Source: Levilactobacillus enshiensis (GTDB lineage Bacteria; Bacillota; Bacilli; Lactobacillales; Lactobacillaceae). From it: 64,000 nucleotides of DNA. Below the pieces are notes generated by a model, which saw nothing but the letters and a program-made list of their open reading frames with translations, ran no database searches and was not told where the DNA came from. This document shows positions 35,534 to 45,729 of this stretch, in pieces. The stretch lies in assembly GCF_007115095.1 (NCBI RefSeq), contig NZ_SULH01000001.1:1-64000 (forward strand), given 5' to 3'. A program made the position numbers and the translations under genes. Positions within the stretch are counted from its first letter, which is position 1. Each line of letters starts with the position of its first letter.

Positions 35534-38500
35534 GTGACAAAGCGAAGCAGACAATTGAGTGCAGCACTTACCACCGCCTTAGTACTTATGCCATTGATGA
35601 CGCCTGTAGCACAGGCGAAAATGGGGGTATCTCATCAAGTCTTATCTTCTGAGGTAGCTACTGGACTCAAAAAGGACACAGAGAATAGTGTGACAACGTC
35701 CAGTAAAAAACATACGATCGAGAAAACGGATACGCAGTTAGCAAAAGGTGTCACCGAAGAAAAATTAACATATAATAATTCAAAAGGTGAACGAACTGTA
35801 ATGCAGACGGTATCCGTTGATTTAAAAGGTACAGGAGCAAGTTTGTATGCTGGTACACCGGATGATGGCAAGGGGTTTGCACGACAAAAAGTAACTGATC
35901 AGGTGAAGGCTGCTGAAAAGAATGGTCATCAGGTTGTTGCGGGAGTTAACGCGGACTTCTTTAGTATGACTACTGGGGAACCTTCAGGAGTAGTTGTTAA
36001 AAATGGTGAAGTACTGCATGACAAGAAACCAGGAAATAAGGAGTCCTTCTTCGGTATTACTAAGGATGGAACACCAATGATTGGTGATCAAGATTTATAT
36101 TTGAAAGTGAGTAAAGAACAAGGATTCAAACAGGCTCTCGGAGGTCTAGGAATCCTAGTAAAAGATGGTGAAATCAACAAGGACTTTAAAGGGATGGATG
36201 ATGAGCGGTCAGCCAGAACTGCTATTGGTATTCGAAAGGATAAGACAGTTTTCTTTGTAACGATTGATGGTAAACAGTCTGGATATTCTAATGGTATTTC
36301 TGATCTTGAACTAGCACAGACGATGAAAGATCAAGGAGCTGTTGATTCCCTGAATCTTGATAGTGGGGGTTCGGCAACGTATCTATCGAGAACGCCTGGT
36401 GATAAGACAGTTAGTCTGAAAAATAGGCCATCTGATGGAGACGAACGAACGGTCGCTAATAGTTGGTTAATTTTGACTGATGAAGAATCAGACCATAAGT
36501 TTAATAGTGCTTACGTAACCCCTAAAGATAAAGTCTATTCGCCAAAATCAGAGGTAGATTTTTCAGCGAAGGGTGTAGATAAAGCGGGGTACAATGCGGA
36601 CTTACCAACAAGTGAGTTAAGTTGGTCGATAAATGACAAGACACTTGGTAGCATTGATGAAAAGAGCGGGAAATTTCTTTCTAGCGGAAAACCAGGTGAT
36701 GTCACTGCTACGCTTAGTAAAGGTGGCAAAGAGGTTGGTAGTTCTACCATTACAGTGGCAATACCAGATGAAATTGATTTCTTAAACAAGAGTGTCAGCT
36801 TAAAAACCGGATCGACACATTCTTTAGGTATGAAAGTTCGGTATAAAGACCGCGATGTCATTTTGAAACCAAATGATATTGTATGGAATGTTCCTAAAGA
36901 AATTGGAAAAATGAATGATAAAAATCAATTAGAAACGGCTAGTGGACATGCAAAGGGGACCGTTACGGCAACAATTTCTGGAACTAAAGTGTCAAACTCA
37001 CTAGACGTTGAGATTGGACAGCTGCCAGAAGTCTTATATGATTTTGAAAAAGGTCTAGGTGATTGGAAAGTTGACAGTTCAAAGCGTGGAGAAGTCAATA
37101 AGTTAGATTTAGCAAGTGAAGCGAATGGTCAGGTCAGATTTGGCGATCATGCGCTTGAAGTAAAGTTCGGTTTTAGTACTGCACAAAAAGAATCGACCTT
37201 AGGTGCATATGCTGGCCCGGCTGAAAAGAAGGACATTCCAGGATCACCTACTGCTATTGGAATGTGGGTGTATGGAACGCCTGAATCACAAGGCTACTGG
37301 TTAAGAAGTCAGATTTATGATGGCAAGGGTACTCCCAAGCCACTTAACTTTACAGATGAAAGTACGGGAATTGATTGGTTAGGTTGGAAGTATGTGGAGG
37401 CTCAGATTCCAGATAATTATGAAGGTCCATTTGCCACATTCCCTAACCAAGTGGTTCGAGTAATGTTGTTGAAATCAGGAACAGCTGGCCACGCAATGCG
37501 TAATGGAAGTATTTTTGTCGATAACGTTCGTGCAGTTTATGGGGCAAATGTTGATGATTTGAAGAGTCCAATTGTGGACAGTATTTCTGCTGATGGTGGA
37601 AGCTATTCTGGAAATAAGCTCACGATTACCACAAAGATTCATGATGATATGAAGGACCCGAATGCAACTGGTATTGATTGGGATCGGAACAAAATCTATA
37701 TTGACGGTAAGGACTATACTGTTGATGGATCTAGATATAGTTATGATAAGGATGGCAACTTTACAGTTAAAAATTACCAATTTGCCGATGGAATTCACCA
37801 TATTCGCGTTTCAATTTTTGACAGATTTGGGAACCGTACGGACAAAGATGCTTATTTTGAAATTCATGCGGGAAATAAAACACGGGTTAGTTTTCAAGCA
37901 TCGAATGACTCAAAGACTAAGTTAGGTGGAACGGCAAGTTTTGATTTGAACGCTGATGATCTATCTAATATTAAGTCTGGTGAGTTTACCGTTCAATTAG
38001 CAAAAGGATTTCCTGTAAAGAGTGTCGAGTTCCCTAACGAATCAAAAGACAATAGCTTTGACTATGATAAAGAATCCGGTATTTTGAAGATACACGTGAA
38101 GGATACTACAGGCAGTAAGGACGTTAAAGGATCACTTGCCCATATAACAGTTGACGTTCCTAAAAACACACCAAGTGGAATGAAACTAAGCTACCAATTA
38201 GTAACAGGAACTGCCAAATTTGGTGATTTGAATGACAATGCGGACATAGTTAATACTTTTTCGTCTAAACCAAGTGACTTAGCAATTCAAGCGGATTATG
38301 GATTAGTTATGAATCAATACATTGTTGGTGAAAAGGGAAGCTTAAAAGTTATTGGATCAGATCAAAAGGCGGTTTCAGGGGCAACGATTGTTATGACTTC
38401 TGCGGATGGAAAAGCTGAAGAGATTGGCAAAACAGATGATGAGGGAAATCTTGAGAGTGAGAAGTTAACAAAAAAGGAAGGCCATTTTAAACTGACAGCA

Positions 38501-40909
38501 ACTAAAGACGGAAGTAGTAGTTTTGAAACAGCTGCACAAGCGTTCACGCCAGTTAAGGATGAAAAGCCATCAAATCTTTTAGCGGGGGCAACACAGGATC
38601 CTACTACACAGAAAACGATTACTTGGTTTTCTAATCCCGTGAAGGGAAATACAGAAACTATTATGCAAGTAGCGACTGATGCTGACTTTAAGAGTAAAGG
38701 TGATGAGGCATTCAGAAATTATAATGGGGAACGGAAAGTGTTTACCTACGTTAGTGATAGCAAGGCAGTTCGAGTGAACAGTGTAACAGCCAAGGGGCTC
38801 AAGCCAGGGACCACCTACACATATCGAGTAGGTGATGGGACAACATGGTCTGAAACACGTCATTTCAAAACACTAACTGATAGTGATCATTTAAGCTTTA
38901 ATGTCTTTGGTGATACACAAGTAAATGCGAGTGATCAGCTTGGAGACTTTGACAAGATTATTCAGCACTTGGAAACGGCAAAAGACAAGCCTGACTTTGC
39001 AATTCACGTTGGAGATTTTAATGATGATCAGTCAATTTTCAATGAAGCTGATGTAACTTCACAGATGTTTGATAAGCATCCAGTGTATGATTCTCTTGAT
39101 ATGATTCATGTCTTGGGAAACCATGAGTATATGGGGGATGACGGAAGTAAAGCAACGATGATGTTGGGGACACCAGCCCATAACGGTGCAGCAGTTAACC
39201 GAAAGGGAACGTTCTCAGTTGACTATGGTAATATGCATATCGCATCGTTAGGATGGACTGATGATGCGGAAGAAATGAAGCAAGAATTAGATTGGTTACG
39301 TAAAGATATGAAGGATTCTAAGAAAACTTGGAAAGTTGTTGCAACACATCAACCACCATATAATAAAAATCCAGCTGATTCACGATCAACGATGTTTAAT
39401 AAAATGTTGCCACCAGTTTGTGATGAACTAGGAATTGACGTTGTCTTTAGTGGACATGATCATTCCTATGGTCGAACGAAACCACTGGTTGCCGGTAAAG
39501 AAAATAAGAATGGGACTACCTATATTTCTGCCGGGCACACAGGTGACAAGACTTATGATATTTTACCTAATGAAAAGAGTGTCTGGGATTATATTCAGAA
39601 GCCAGAGGAGAAGAAACAAAAAGTTTATCTTTCAGTTCAAGTTGTTGGCGGTAAGATGAACTTGATTACGCGTGATCCGGATGATAAGGAAGTTGATAAG
39701 GCTACTTTGACGGCTCATAGTATGCAAGATAGTGGTCAAAAACCGGGAACATCTGCAGGTAGTGGCAATACAGATAAACCGGGTTCCAATACGGGGAGTG
39801 GTTCTGCTGGCAAACCAGGATCAGGTAATGGTGGACATACCGATGGTTCCAATACGGGTGACACTAATAAACCAGGTTCAGGCTCAAACAGTAACAATGG
39901 CCATAAACCGGGTATCACCAAACCAGGATCAGGTAATGATGGACACACCGATGGATCTAATACTGGTGACACTAATAAACCAGGTTCAGGCTCGAACAGT
40001 AATGGTGGTCATAAGCCAGGTGTTACCAAACCAGGATCAGGTTCTAATAGCGGGAATACAACAGGAACACATACTGGTATTAATAAACCAACCCTTACTG
40101 GCAATAAGCCAGGTCTAAGTACGGAAACTGGTGCTAATCATAATTCAACAATACCTACAAGCAATGGTGGTAATCACAATAATTCGATGAGTGGTACGGG
40201 AAGTCATTACAGTACTAGCGCAAATGAACAACCAGTTCAGCACAGAAATAAATTATTAGAAAAGGTTGTGGCATTAAAGGGAATTGCACTGTATAAGACT
40301 GTAAACTTTTCTAAGAAGAATAGGATTATTAGTTACACAAAACAAAATCGAATGCATCGGCCAGAGTTTAAGGTATTAGGGATTTCTAAATCTAAAGATG
40401 GACATTTACGGTATCATGTGCGTGATCTAAATAAGAATTCTAAGGGGTATGGTAAAACAGGTTATATTACTGCCAGCAGTAAGTACGTACAGTCTGCAGA
40501 GTATACAAAGAAAGTTAAGCTATTAACGGTAATTAACATTCATGGAATTAAGTCTTATTTGAATGCCAAATTGACTGGTAAGGCAAAGCATCATTACAAT
40601 CAGGGACAATTCTTAAAAGTTAAACGCATTGTTCATCAGGGGAGGACCGTTAAATTCCAGTTAACTAATGGACAATATGTTTCTGCCAATAAGCACGATG
40701 TTCAAGCTGGAAAAGTCAATAAGCCTAAGTCAGTAACTGCTAAGACTACCATTAATTTGTATGGTGATACTAACTTTAAACACAAGCTTCGTCATGTACC
40801 ATCAGGAACAAAGCTAAAGATTAAAGGTTGGGATTACTCTGATAAAGGTATTTTACATTACAGAGTTCAAGGAGGATTTATTACAGCTAGTCACAGTTTA
40901 ATCAAATAA
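35534..40909 (+). CDS. Giant secreted phosphodiester glycosidase-metallophosphatase with wall-binding tail, copy 1
   Basis: 1,791 residues from a GTG (GGAGAGGG about 12 bases before). Signal peptide ends PVAQA. Order: NAGPA-type phosphodiester glycosidase (about 85-340; VNADFFSM, LNLDSGGSATYL), two Ig-like domains (to about 490), a carbohydrate-binding-like jelly roll (LYDFEKGLGDW...), an Ig-like domain, a cohesin-like domain, a SpaA/Cna-like segment, an FN3 domain (about 1020-1115), then a calcineurin-like phosphatase (1120-1330) with GDTQ, HVGDFNDD, LGNHEYMGDDG, ATHQPPYN and GHDHSYGR. A Gly/Ser/Asn/Pro linker (1400-1565) with a repeated HTDGSNTGDTNKPGSGSN unit precedes DUF5776 and SH3/SLAP-like repeats. 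Probably acts on the wall surface, first on a sugar phosphodiester, then on the phosphomonoester. AT-richer than its paralogue. Confidence 0.85.
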   Translation: MTKRSRQLSAALTTALVLMPLMTPVAQAKMGVSHQVLSSEVATGLKKDTENSVTTSSKKHTIEKTDTQLAKGVTEEKLTYNNSKGERTVMQTVSVDLKGTGASLYAGTPDDGKGFARQKVTDQVKAAEKNGHQVVAGVNADFFSMTTGEPSGVVVKNGEVLHDKKPGNKESFFGITKDGTPMIGDQDLYLKVSKEQGFKQALGGLGILVKDGEINKDFKGMDDERSARTAIGIRKDKTVFFVTIDGKQSGYSNGISDLELAQTMKDQGAVDSLNLDSGGSATYLSRTPGDKTVSLKNRPSDGDERTVANSWLILTDEESDHKFNSAYVTPKDKVYSPKSEVDFSAKGVDKAGYNADLPTSELSWSINDKTLGSIDEKSGKFLSSGKPGDVTATLSKGGKEVGSSTITVAIPDEIDFLNKSVSLKTGSTHSLGMKVRYKDRDVILKPNDIVWNVPKEIGKMNDKNQLETASGHAKGTVTATISGTKVSNSLDVEIGQLPEVLYDFEKGLGDWKVDSSKRGEVNKLDLASEANGQVRFGDHALEVKFGFSTAQKESTLGAYAGPAEKKDIPGSPTAIGMWVYGTPESQGYWLRSQIYDGKGTPKPLNFTDESTGIDWLGWKYVEAQIPDNYEGPFATFPNQVVRVMLLKSGTAGHAMRNGSIFVDNVRAVYGANVDDLKSPIVDSISADGGSYSGNKLTITTKIHDDMKDPNATGIDWDRNKIYIDGKDYTVDGSRYSYDKDGNFTVKNYQFADGIHHIRVSIFDRFGNRTDKDAYFEIHAGNKTRVSFQASNDSKTKLGGTASFDLNADDLSNIKSGEFTVQLAKGFPVKSVEFPNESKDNSFDYDKESGILKIHVKDTTGSKDVKGSLAHITVDVPKNTPSGMKLSYQLVTGTAKFGDLNDNADIVNTFSSKPSDLAIQADYGLVMNQYIVGEKGSLKVIGSDQKAVSGATIVMTSADGKAEEIGKTDDEGNLESEKLTKKEGHFKLTATKDGSSSFETAAQAFTPVKDEKPSNLLAGATQDPTTQKTITWFSNPVKGNTETIMQVATDADFKSKGDEAFRNYNGERKVFTYVSDSKAVRVNSVTAKGLKPGTTYTYRVGDGTTWSETRHFKTLTDSDHLSFNVFGDTQVNASDQLGDFDKIIQHLETAKDKPDFAIHVGDFNDDQSIFNEADVTSQMFDKHPVYDSLDMIHVLGNHEYMGDDGSKATMMLGTPAHNGAAVNRKGTFSVDYGNMHIASLGWTDDAEEMKQELDWLRKDMKDSKKTWKVVATHQPPYNKNPADSRSTMFNKMLPPVCDELGIDVVFSGHDHSYGRTKPLVAGKENKNGTTYISAGHTGDKTYDILPNEKSVWDYIQKPEEKKQKVYLSVQVVGGKMNLITRDPDDKEVDKATLTAHSMQDSGQKPGTSAGSGNTDKPGSNTGSGSAGKPGSGNGGHTDGSNTGDTNKPGSGSNSNNGHKPGITKPGSGNDGHTDGSNTGDTNKPGSGSNSNGGHKPGVTKPGSGSNSGNTTGTHTGINKPTLTGNKPGLSTETGANHNSTIPTSNGGNHNNSMSGTGSHYSTSANEQPVQHRNKLLEKVVALKGIALYKTVNFSKKNRIISYTKQNRMHRPEFKVLGISKSKDGHLRYHVRDLNKNSKGYGKTGYITASSKYVQSAEYTKKVKLLTVINIHGIKSYLNAKLTGKAKHHYNQGQFLKVKRIVHQGRTVKFQLTNGQYVSANKHDVQAGKVNKPKSVTAKTTINLYGDTNFKHKLRHVPSGTKLKIKGWDYSDKGILHYRVQGGFITASHSLIK
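39780..40080 (+). repeat. Gly/Ser/Asn-Pro linker repeat in copy 1
   Basis: The DNA encoding HTDGSNTGDTNKPGSGSN is present twice (near 39835 and 39943, 108 bases apart) plus degenerate copies; it separates the enzymatic part from the wall-binding tail. Confidence 0.8.
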
Positions 40910-40930
40910 TAGATGAAGTAATAATGTATG

Positions 40931-40969
40931 TTAAAGAGACCAATTCCATTTTGGAATTGGTCTCTTTAA
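40931..40969 (+). terminator. Terminator of giant phosphatase copy 1
   Basis: TTAAAGAGACCAATTCC ATTTT GGAATTGGTCTCTTTAA, perfect 17-base arms; the T-run is inside the right arm. Confidence 0.85.
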
Positions 40970-41250
40970 TATATTGGTACTGTCACTCGTAGCTGTGAAA
41001 CAATTGGTTGAACACATTTTCTGTGTGCAGATGGAGCGCAAAGGTAGATATTTGTGTTTCCAAATTATTAATTAACGTATTGGACAATTTTAGTTAGGTT
41101 TATCCGTTCATTCGGTGGAAAAGCTTAACGTTGGAAATGAAAACTGTTAAACAAAACATAATGAAACTGTTAGAATGATCCTTTTGCATAGCACATTTAG
41201 TAGCCCAGCAAACCACTCCGCCACAAAATTAATCACAAGCTGGCCAATCT
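40970..41250. other. Gene-free stretch
   Basis: No ORF or strong hairpin seen; AT-rich ahead of the DUF998 promoter. Confidence 0.3.
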
Positions 41251-41261
41251 AGTGATAAAAC

Positions 41262-41271
41262 TTGTTATAAT
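41262..41271 (+). promoter_or_regulatory. Extended -10 promoter of the DUF998 gene
   Basis: TGTTATAAT (TG-n-TATAAT), no good -35 needed; 36 bases before the start codon. Confidence 0.55.
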
Positions 41272-41306
41272 GGAAATCATAGTGGAATGAGGCAGTGGAG
41301 GGAAAC

Positions 41307-42485
41307 ATGAAAAGTAAGGATTTTCAGTTAAAAATACCGCCAGAAGTTAGCGAGCAACTTAAGCTAACTGACAAAACGCCAGTTAAACTGGTGGTGAAGC
41401 GGGATCGGTTAGTCGTGCAACTTGAGGAGCCACGGCTGCAGCTTTTTCAAAATCGAGTTCTGATTTGGCCAGTTGCAACGGCGTTATTAACCAGCATTGG
41501 ATTCTATATTTTTTGTTTGTGGCAGGGGTTGAGCAGCGTGCCATTGGTGGGAGACCGGTCATTAGCGACTGCTATTATTGTGCTAGAAGTTATTATGGGA
41601 ACGTTATTGTTTGCCGGCTTTTTTATTCGTGACCGGAATAACCCGCAAAATCACTTCACGAAAAATATATATTGGCGAAATTTCCCAGTGATCGTGCTGT
41701 CATTTGCCTTAATCTTAGCTTTAGTTTTGGTGGGGAGCATGTGGTTGCTGGGCGTTCTGTTTAAAGGGGCAATCTTTGGAACCGCGACGGCCAGTATTAT
41801 CATGTTTGCTTTTGGCTTGGTCACGAATTCGGCGATGGTCTACTTTGCCTTGATTGTGGATGCCGGTGTGTTGTCAACGGTGCTCGTGTTAGTGATCATC
41901 AGTGGCGTGGTAATTGCGATGGCTGTGAACAACCAGAAATACTGGTGGCAGCATAACCTGAGTTTTTTAGGAACTAGCAATGCTTCCAGTGGTTGGCAAT
42001 TCAATGCGACACTGATTTTTTCGGCATTACTGATGATTGCGTTGATCGACTATCTATTTGTGAGTTTACACGAATTCTTTCCCCGGTCGCGGCGATTATT
42101 GGTGTTGCGCATTCTGCTGACCTTGACCGCGGTCGATTTAGGACTGGTCGGCGTCTTTCCAAACAATGTGAACTCACATGACCTGCATGATGAAGTGGCC
42201 ATTTTCCTGGTTTACTTTATTATTGCTTTGATTATCGGTGTTCGGTGGCTCTTACCGAACATTACGAAGGATTTCTTGTATTTGTCCTATGGCGTCGGTA
42301 TCGCCCTGGTCGTGGCAGACCTGTTATTTCAAGTTTTTGGGTACTTCTCGTTGACGGCGTTTGAAATGGTTGGTTTCGTGATTGCCTTTGGCTGGTTACT
42401 GATGTTGCTTGATCGGATCGAAGCGTTGATCAATTCTGGGACTGAAGGTTTAATTGAACTGGAATCGGAGTCTGTAAAAGAATAG
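41307..42485 (+). CDS. AbrB-like / DUF998 membrane protein
   Basis: 392 residues from ATG 41307 (GTGGAGGGA upstream; the frame could be extended to the GTG at 41295, which is part of the site). Residues 1-45 resemble a SpoVT/AbrB-type swapped-hairpin segment (FQLKIPPEVSEQLKL, VKLVVKRDRLVVQL); the rest has about ten membrane helices with a DUF998-like C-terminal half (HDLHDEVAIFLVYF). Such AbrB-DUF998 fusions are seen in lactobacilli; function unknown. Whether the AbrB part still binds DNA at the membrane is open. Confidence 0.7.
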   Translation: MKSKDFQLKIPPEVSEQLKLTDKTPVKLVVKRDRLVVQLEEPRLQLFQNRVLIWPVATALLTSIGFYIFCLWQGLSSVPLVGDRSLATAIIVLEVIMGTLLFAGFFIRDRNNPQNHFTKNIYWRNFPVIVLSFALILALVLVGSMWLLGVLFKGAIFGTATASIIMFAFGLVTNSAMVYFALIVDAGVLSTVLVLVIISGVVIAMAVNNQKYWWQHNLSFLGTSNASSGWQFNATLIFSALLMIALIDYLFVSLHEFFPRSRRLLVLRILLTLTAVDLGLVGVFPNNVNSHDLHDEVAIFLVYFIIALIIGVRWLLPNITKDFLYLSYGVGIALVVADLLFQVFGYFSLTAFEMVGFVIAFGWLLMLLDRIEALINSGTEGLIELESESVKE

Positions 42486-42489
42486 TGAT

Positions 42490-42528
42490 TAAAAAGACGG
42501 CCACCTGGTTTGGGTAGCCGTTTTTTAA
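42490..42528. terminator. Bidirectional terminator
   Basis: AAAAAGACGGC / GCCGTTTTTT hairpin between converging genes 41307 (+) and 42532 (-). Confidence 0.85.
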
Positions 42529-42531
42529 TCG

Positions 42532-43077
42532 TTATTTGGACTGGTGGGTAAGCTGGCTGAGGTTGTGACTGAGGCGGCGAACAGTGGCCATCTTATGAGC
42601 TTGGTTAAGCTGACGCGTGATTTTGGTTAGCGTGGTCGTTGCCGTTTGATCTTGGCGGAAGGAATGGACGATCATGCTGTCATAAGTGACGTTGCCAGTT
42701 GCTGTGAGCTTAAACCAGTTTGGTTCCAGGTTCTTTTCAGCAGTCGTGATATTTTTATCGGGCCAGACTAGATATTTGTCGGGATTGTGGGTGAGATAGC
42801 GTTCAACCTGCCAACCCAGCTGGAAGTCGGACAATTCCTGCCAACGTTGTAACTTGGTGTATTTGACAGCAAAATAAATGATACAGGTCGCCCGGAGCTG
42901 CGAGTTGTGGTTAAGCTCAGTAACGGTGAGTGGCCGCAAACTGTTATGCTTTTTCGGTGCCGTCTTGGTTGTGGGATGTGGTTCAGCCGGCGTGACGGCC
43001 TGGTGCCAAGCCAGCGCGCTGACAGCTAGGCTAACGACTAGAAGTACACTGACTAGTAAGATGAGACGTCTTTTCAT
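42532..43077 (-). CDS. Exported protein of unknown function
   Basis: 181 residues with an N-terminal signal anchor (KRRLILLVSVLLVVSLAVSALAW) followed by a Pro/Thr-rich segment and a soluble domain (about 45-181). There is no Cys lipobox. Short motifs such as LQRWQELSDFQLGWQVERYL and FKLTATGNVTYDSM look like a conserved lactobacillar hypothetical family, but no domain was recognised. The ribosome site (AGAATGGA) is weak. Single gene, ends at a terminator shared with the DUF998 gene. Confidence 0.65.
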   Translation of the reverse strand: MKRRLILLVSVLLVVSLAVSALAWHQAVTPAEPHPTTKTAPKKHNSLRPLTVTELNHNSQLRATCIIYFAVKYTKLQRWQELSDFQLGWQVERYLTHNPDKYLVWPDKNITTAEKNLEPNWFKLTATGNVTYDSMIVHSFRQDQTATTTLTKITRQLNQAHKMATVRRLSHNLSQLTHQSK

Positions 43078-43206
43078 GGTAATCCATTCTTTCTCAAATT
43101 AGATGATGAATCTAGTTTACGGGAATCAGTAAGTGAGAACAATAAATGCCGAAAAAAATGACTAACCCTTAAGTAATGGATTAGCCAAGAACGTGATGTT
43201 TAAATT

Positions 43207-43605
43207 TTAGTACCAGTGGTGACTCTGCCAGAAACGCTTGGCATGTGTCCAAGTTCCGTAACGACCGGCAACGTAAGAGTTAGCGGTCCGTTCCTGATTG
43301 ACTGGGGAAAGGTCGCCGTGTAAGTAAGCCTTTAATAATTGGTAACGACCGTAACAGTTTCCATTTCGAGCGGTGTACCGGTAGCTGGATTCACGCTTGG
43401 CAATCCAGTTCTTCGCGGCCTTTTGCTTCTTGGACAGGCCAGCATTAATCGCTGCGATTTGCTTCTTTTGACTAGCGGAAAGCGTTGCTGCTTGGGCGGT
43501 CGTTGTTTGTTCTGGTAAAATGTTAGCTGCGACGTCAGTGACCATACCGAACGAAAAGCCGAATAGTAATAAGAGTGTTGCAAATTTTAGTTTTAGTTTT
43601 GACAT
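43207..43605 (-). CDS. Apf-like secreted transglycosylase-family wall protein
   Basis: 132 residues: signal peptide (hydrophobic 9-23, cleavage after AQAA at 40), a Lys-rich helix, and the aggregation-promoting-factor C-terminal domain starting AKNWIAKRESS (Glu72 is the lysozyme-like catalytic candidate), then NGNCYGRYQLL, ERTANSYVAGRYG and a terminal WTHAKRFWQSHHWY. True Apf proteins are 200-300 residues with a LysM or Gln/Ser-rich spacer; this one is reduced to signal plus domain, so wall attachment may differ. AGGGAG precedes the ATG. Apf proteins affect cell shape, aggregation and adhesion. Confidence 0.85.
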   Translation of the reverse strand: MSKLKLKFATLLLLFGFSFGMVTDVAANILPEQTTTAQAATLSASQKKQIAAINAGLSKKQKAAKNWIAKRESSYRYTARNGNCYGRYQLLKAYLHGDLSPVNQERTANSYVAGRYGTWTHAKRFWQSHHWY

Positions 43606-43850
43606 TTTTATATAACTCCCTGACTTGTCTCTTAATACTAACTAGCATACCCGATTAGTATTGCAGTCATGTTACTAGGGAATTAAAAGGTCGTCACATC
43701 TGTTAGTTTTATACGTAGGTGGGATGCATTAAAATCGTTCAGAATCAACGACTGGCGTACGTTAGAGGCTTGATTACTATAACTGCAAATGAATCGCCAG
43801 AAAATAAAAATCGACCCGCAATCTCTAAAGAGGGCGGACCGATTGATAGG

Positions 43851-44678
43851 TCAACGAATTAATCCAAAGTAACTGATGACGATAATTCCTAGGCCGATAC
43901 GGTACCAGCCGAAAGGTTTAAAGTCATTATTCCGAATGTAATTTAGCAGGAATTTAATTGACAGGTAGGCAACCACAAATGAGACCACCACACCGGTGAA
44001 AAGAACCAGCAACTGACTACCGGTAAAGGTATTGCCGCTAACGAAGTATTTTAACACCTTAAGCAGTGAGGCACCGAACATGGTCGGAATTGCCAAAAAG
44101 AATGAAAATTCAGTGGCCACGTAGCGGGAAGCGCCGATGAGGATAGCGCCTAAGATGGTTGCCCCAGAACGAGATGTCCCTGGAACTAGTGAAAGCACCT
44201 GAAAGAGACCGATCATCAAGGCTAGTTTGTAAGAAATCTGGTTGAGATCCGCAAAGCGCGGGCGTCTCTTCTGATTGAAGTTTTCAATTACAATGAAGAG
44301 AATGCCGTAGATAATCAGGGTTGCAGAAATAACTTGCCAACTGGTCAGGTGAGCGTCCATCCAGTCATTCAAGGGTAGACCAACGATGACTGAAGGTAAG
44401 ACGGCGACGATAACCTTAAACCAGAGTGTCCAGGTTTGGTTACGTTCAAGCTGGTCTTTACCTGGCGCCCATGGATTGAGTTTATTGAAGTAGAGCACCA
44501 AGACAGCCAGAATCGCGCCCAGTTGGATAACCACCATGAACATATTGATAAAGGCAGTCGATTCATTTAATTTAACGAATTCATCGGCCAAGTAAAGGTG
44601 ACCGGTGGAACTGATCGGTAGAAACTCAGTAATTCCTTCGACGATGCCGAGAATGACGGCTTTAATAATTTCTAACAC
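43851..44678 (-). CDS. uppP: Undecaprenyl-diphosphate phosphatase
   Basis: 275 residues from a GTG at 44678, chosen because AAAGGAG lies 8 bases upstream and the family starts with [15 protein letters not shown]. Recycles the lipid carrier for peptidoglycan and teichoic acid synthesis and gives bacitracin tolerance. Signature motifs: [15 protein letters not shown] (14-28) and [10 protein letters not shown] with catalytic Arg/Ser, and about eight membrane helices. The frame is open further upstream to 44753, but that part is unlike UppP. Confidence 0.95.
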   Translation of the reverse strand: MLEIIKAVILGIVEGITEFLPISSTGHLYLADEFVKLNESTAFINMFMVVIQLGAILAVLVLYFNKLNPWAPGKDQLERNQTWTLWFKVIVAVLPSVIVGLPLNDWMDAHLTSWQVISATLIIYGILFIVIENFNQKRRPRFADLNQISYKLALMIGLFQVLSLVPGTSRSGATILGAILIGASRYVATEFSFFLAIPTMFGASLLKVLKYFVSGNTFTGSQLLVLFTGVVVSFVVAYLSIKFLLNYIRNNDFKPFGWYRIGLGIIVISYFGLIR

Positions 44679-44778
44679 GGCGAGTCTCCTTTGTAAGTGC
44701 AGGATGAAGTAAGTAACTTCAATCATAGGTAATGACTGTGTAGAAGGCGTCACGTTTATGTAAAATCTCTGTAAATTA

Positions 44779-44817
44779 AAATGACCACCGCAAACGTTGG
44801 GCGATGGTCATTTTAGA
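44779..44817 (-). terminator. Terminator of the 44818 membrane protein gene
   Basis: AAAATGACCACCGC / GCGATGGTCATTTT hairpin between the leftward genes. Confidence 0.8.
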
Positions 44818-45729
44818 TTAGTCATTCTCAATCGTGACCTGTAAGCGACTCTGTAACTGACGGTAGATCACGACGGTGCCAAGAAAGAATGTTGCTGCTA
44901 GAAACGCGGATAGGGGTAGTCGGTGGAACATGCTAATTGGGAGTACCAACGCTAGTAACGGAAAGGCATAGGCGGCAGGTAATTTGACACGCAGTAGTTG
45001 TAGTAAAACAAAGACTAATGGCAAACTGATCAGGGTCGTCAGTAACCAAGAAGCCAGCAGAAGGTGAACCAGCACGCCAATGGTTGCCGCACCGCCTAGG
45101 GCAATCACGTGTTTAATTGCCAATTTTACAGAATAGGTGGGCATCTGAGAGACTTCGAAAAAGACGACTAGGACAGGAGGAATGCCTGCCATCTGGGGGT
45201 AGCCGCAAGCCCAAACAATGATGACCCAAAGTAAAGCGGTGAGGCTAAAGCCCAGCATGTGAGAGAACCGGAGTGGGTGGCCTGCAGGAAGCCCTTTATA
45301 GTGCCCCTGAATTAAAACACCAAGCATTAATAATGCAGTAAATAGAAAAATGGCGAGAATAAAAGACCAATGGGTGGCGTTAATAATGATGGGCAATAGG
45401 CCGGTTGCGAAGGCGGGGGCTAAGGTCGAGTTTAGAATTCGGAGCAAGATCAGGATTAAAACCAGGGTTAAGAGGACTTTCTCCGGATAGCTAATGGTTG
45501 CTTGGTTGACCAAGAAACCAATGACTGCGGTTCCAGATGGGGCAAGGAATAGCTTGATGGGTTGACGAATCCAAGTCTTGTTTTGATAAATCCACGTGCC
45601 GGTTGTAAGGGCGGCAATTTCTGGCAGGATGATTTCGGCATCATGGCGTAAAGTAGCGGTGGTAACCATGAGGAGAACAAAGGCAAAACCAATAAGATAA
45701 TTGCCAAGCTCTCGTTTTGTGAGTGACAT
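44818..45729 (-). CDS. Multi-pass membrane protein of unknown function
   Basis: 303 residues from the ATG at 45729 (AAGGAGG 12 bases upstream, a little far). About nine hydrophobic helices; a conserved-looking FSHMLGFSLTALLWVIIVWACGY segment (about 165-188) and PPVLVVFFE. The alternation of short loops with PAAYAFPLLALVLP near the end is reminiscent of HPP/FUSC-like integral membrane proteins, but this is only resemblance. No binding motif seen. Confidence 0.6.
   Translation of the reverse strand: MSLTKRELGNYLIGFAFVLLMVTTATLRHDAEIILPEIAALTTGTWIYQNKTWIRQPIKLFLAPSGTAVIGFLVNQATISYPEKVLLTLVLILILLRILNSTLAPAFATGLLPIIINATHWSFILAIFLFTALLMLGVLIQGHYKGLPAGHPLRFSHMLGFSLTALLWVIIVWACGYPQMAGIPPVLVVFFEVSQMPTYSVKLAIKHVIALGGAATIGVLVHLLLASWLLTTLISLPLVFVLLQLLRVKLPAAYAFPLLALVLPISMFHRLPLSAFLAATFFLGTVVIYRQLQSRLQVTIEND

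Noticed and set aside
44679-44753. N-terminal extension of UppP
   Set aside because: The extension is unlike the family and has no ribosome site, whereas the GTG at 44678 has AAAGGAG.
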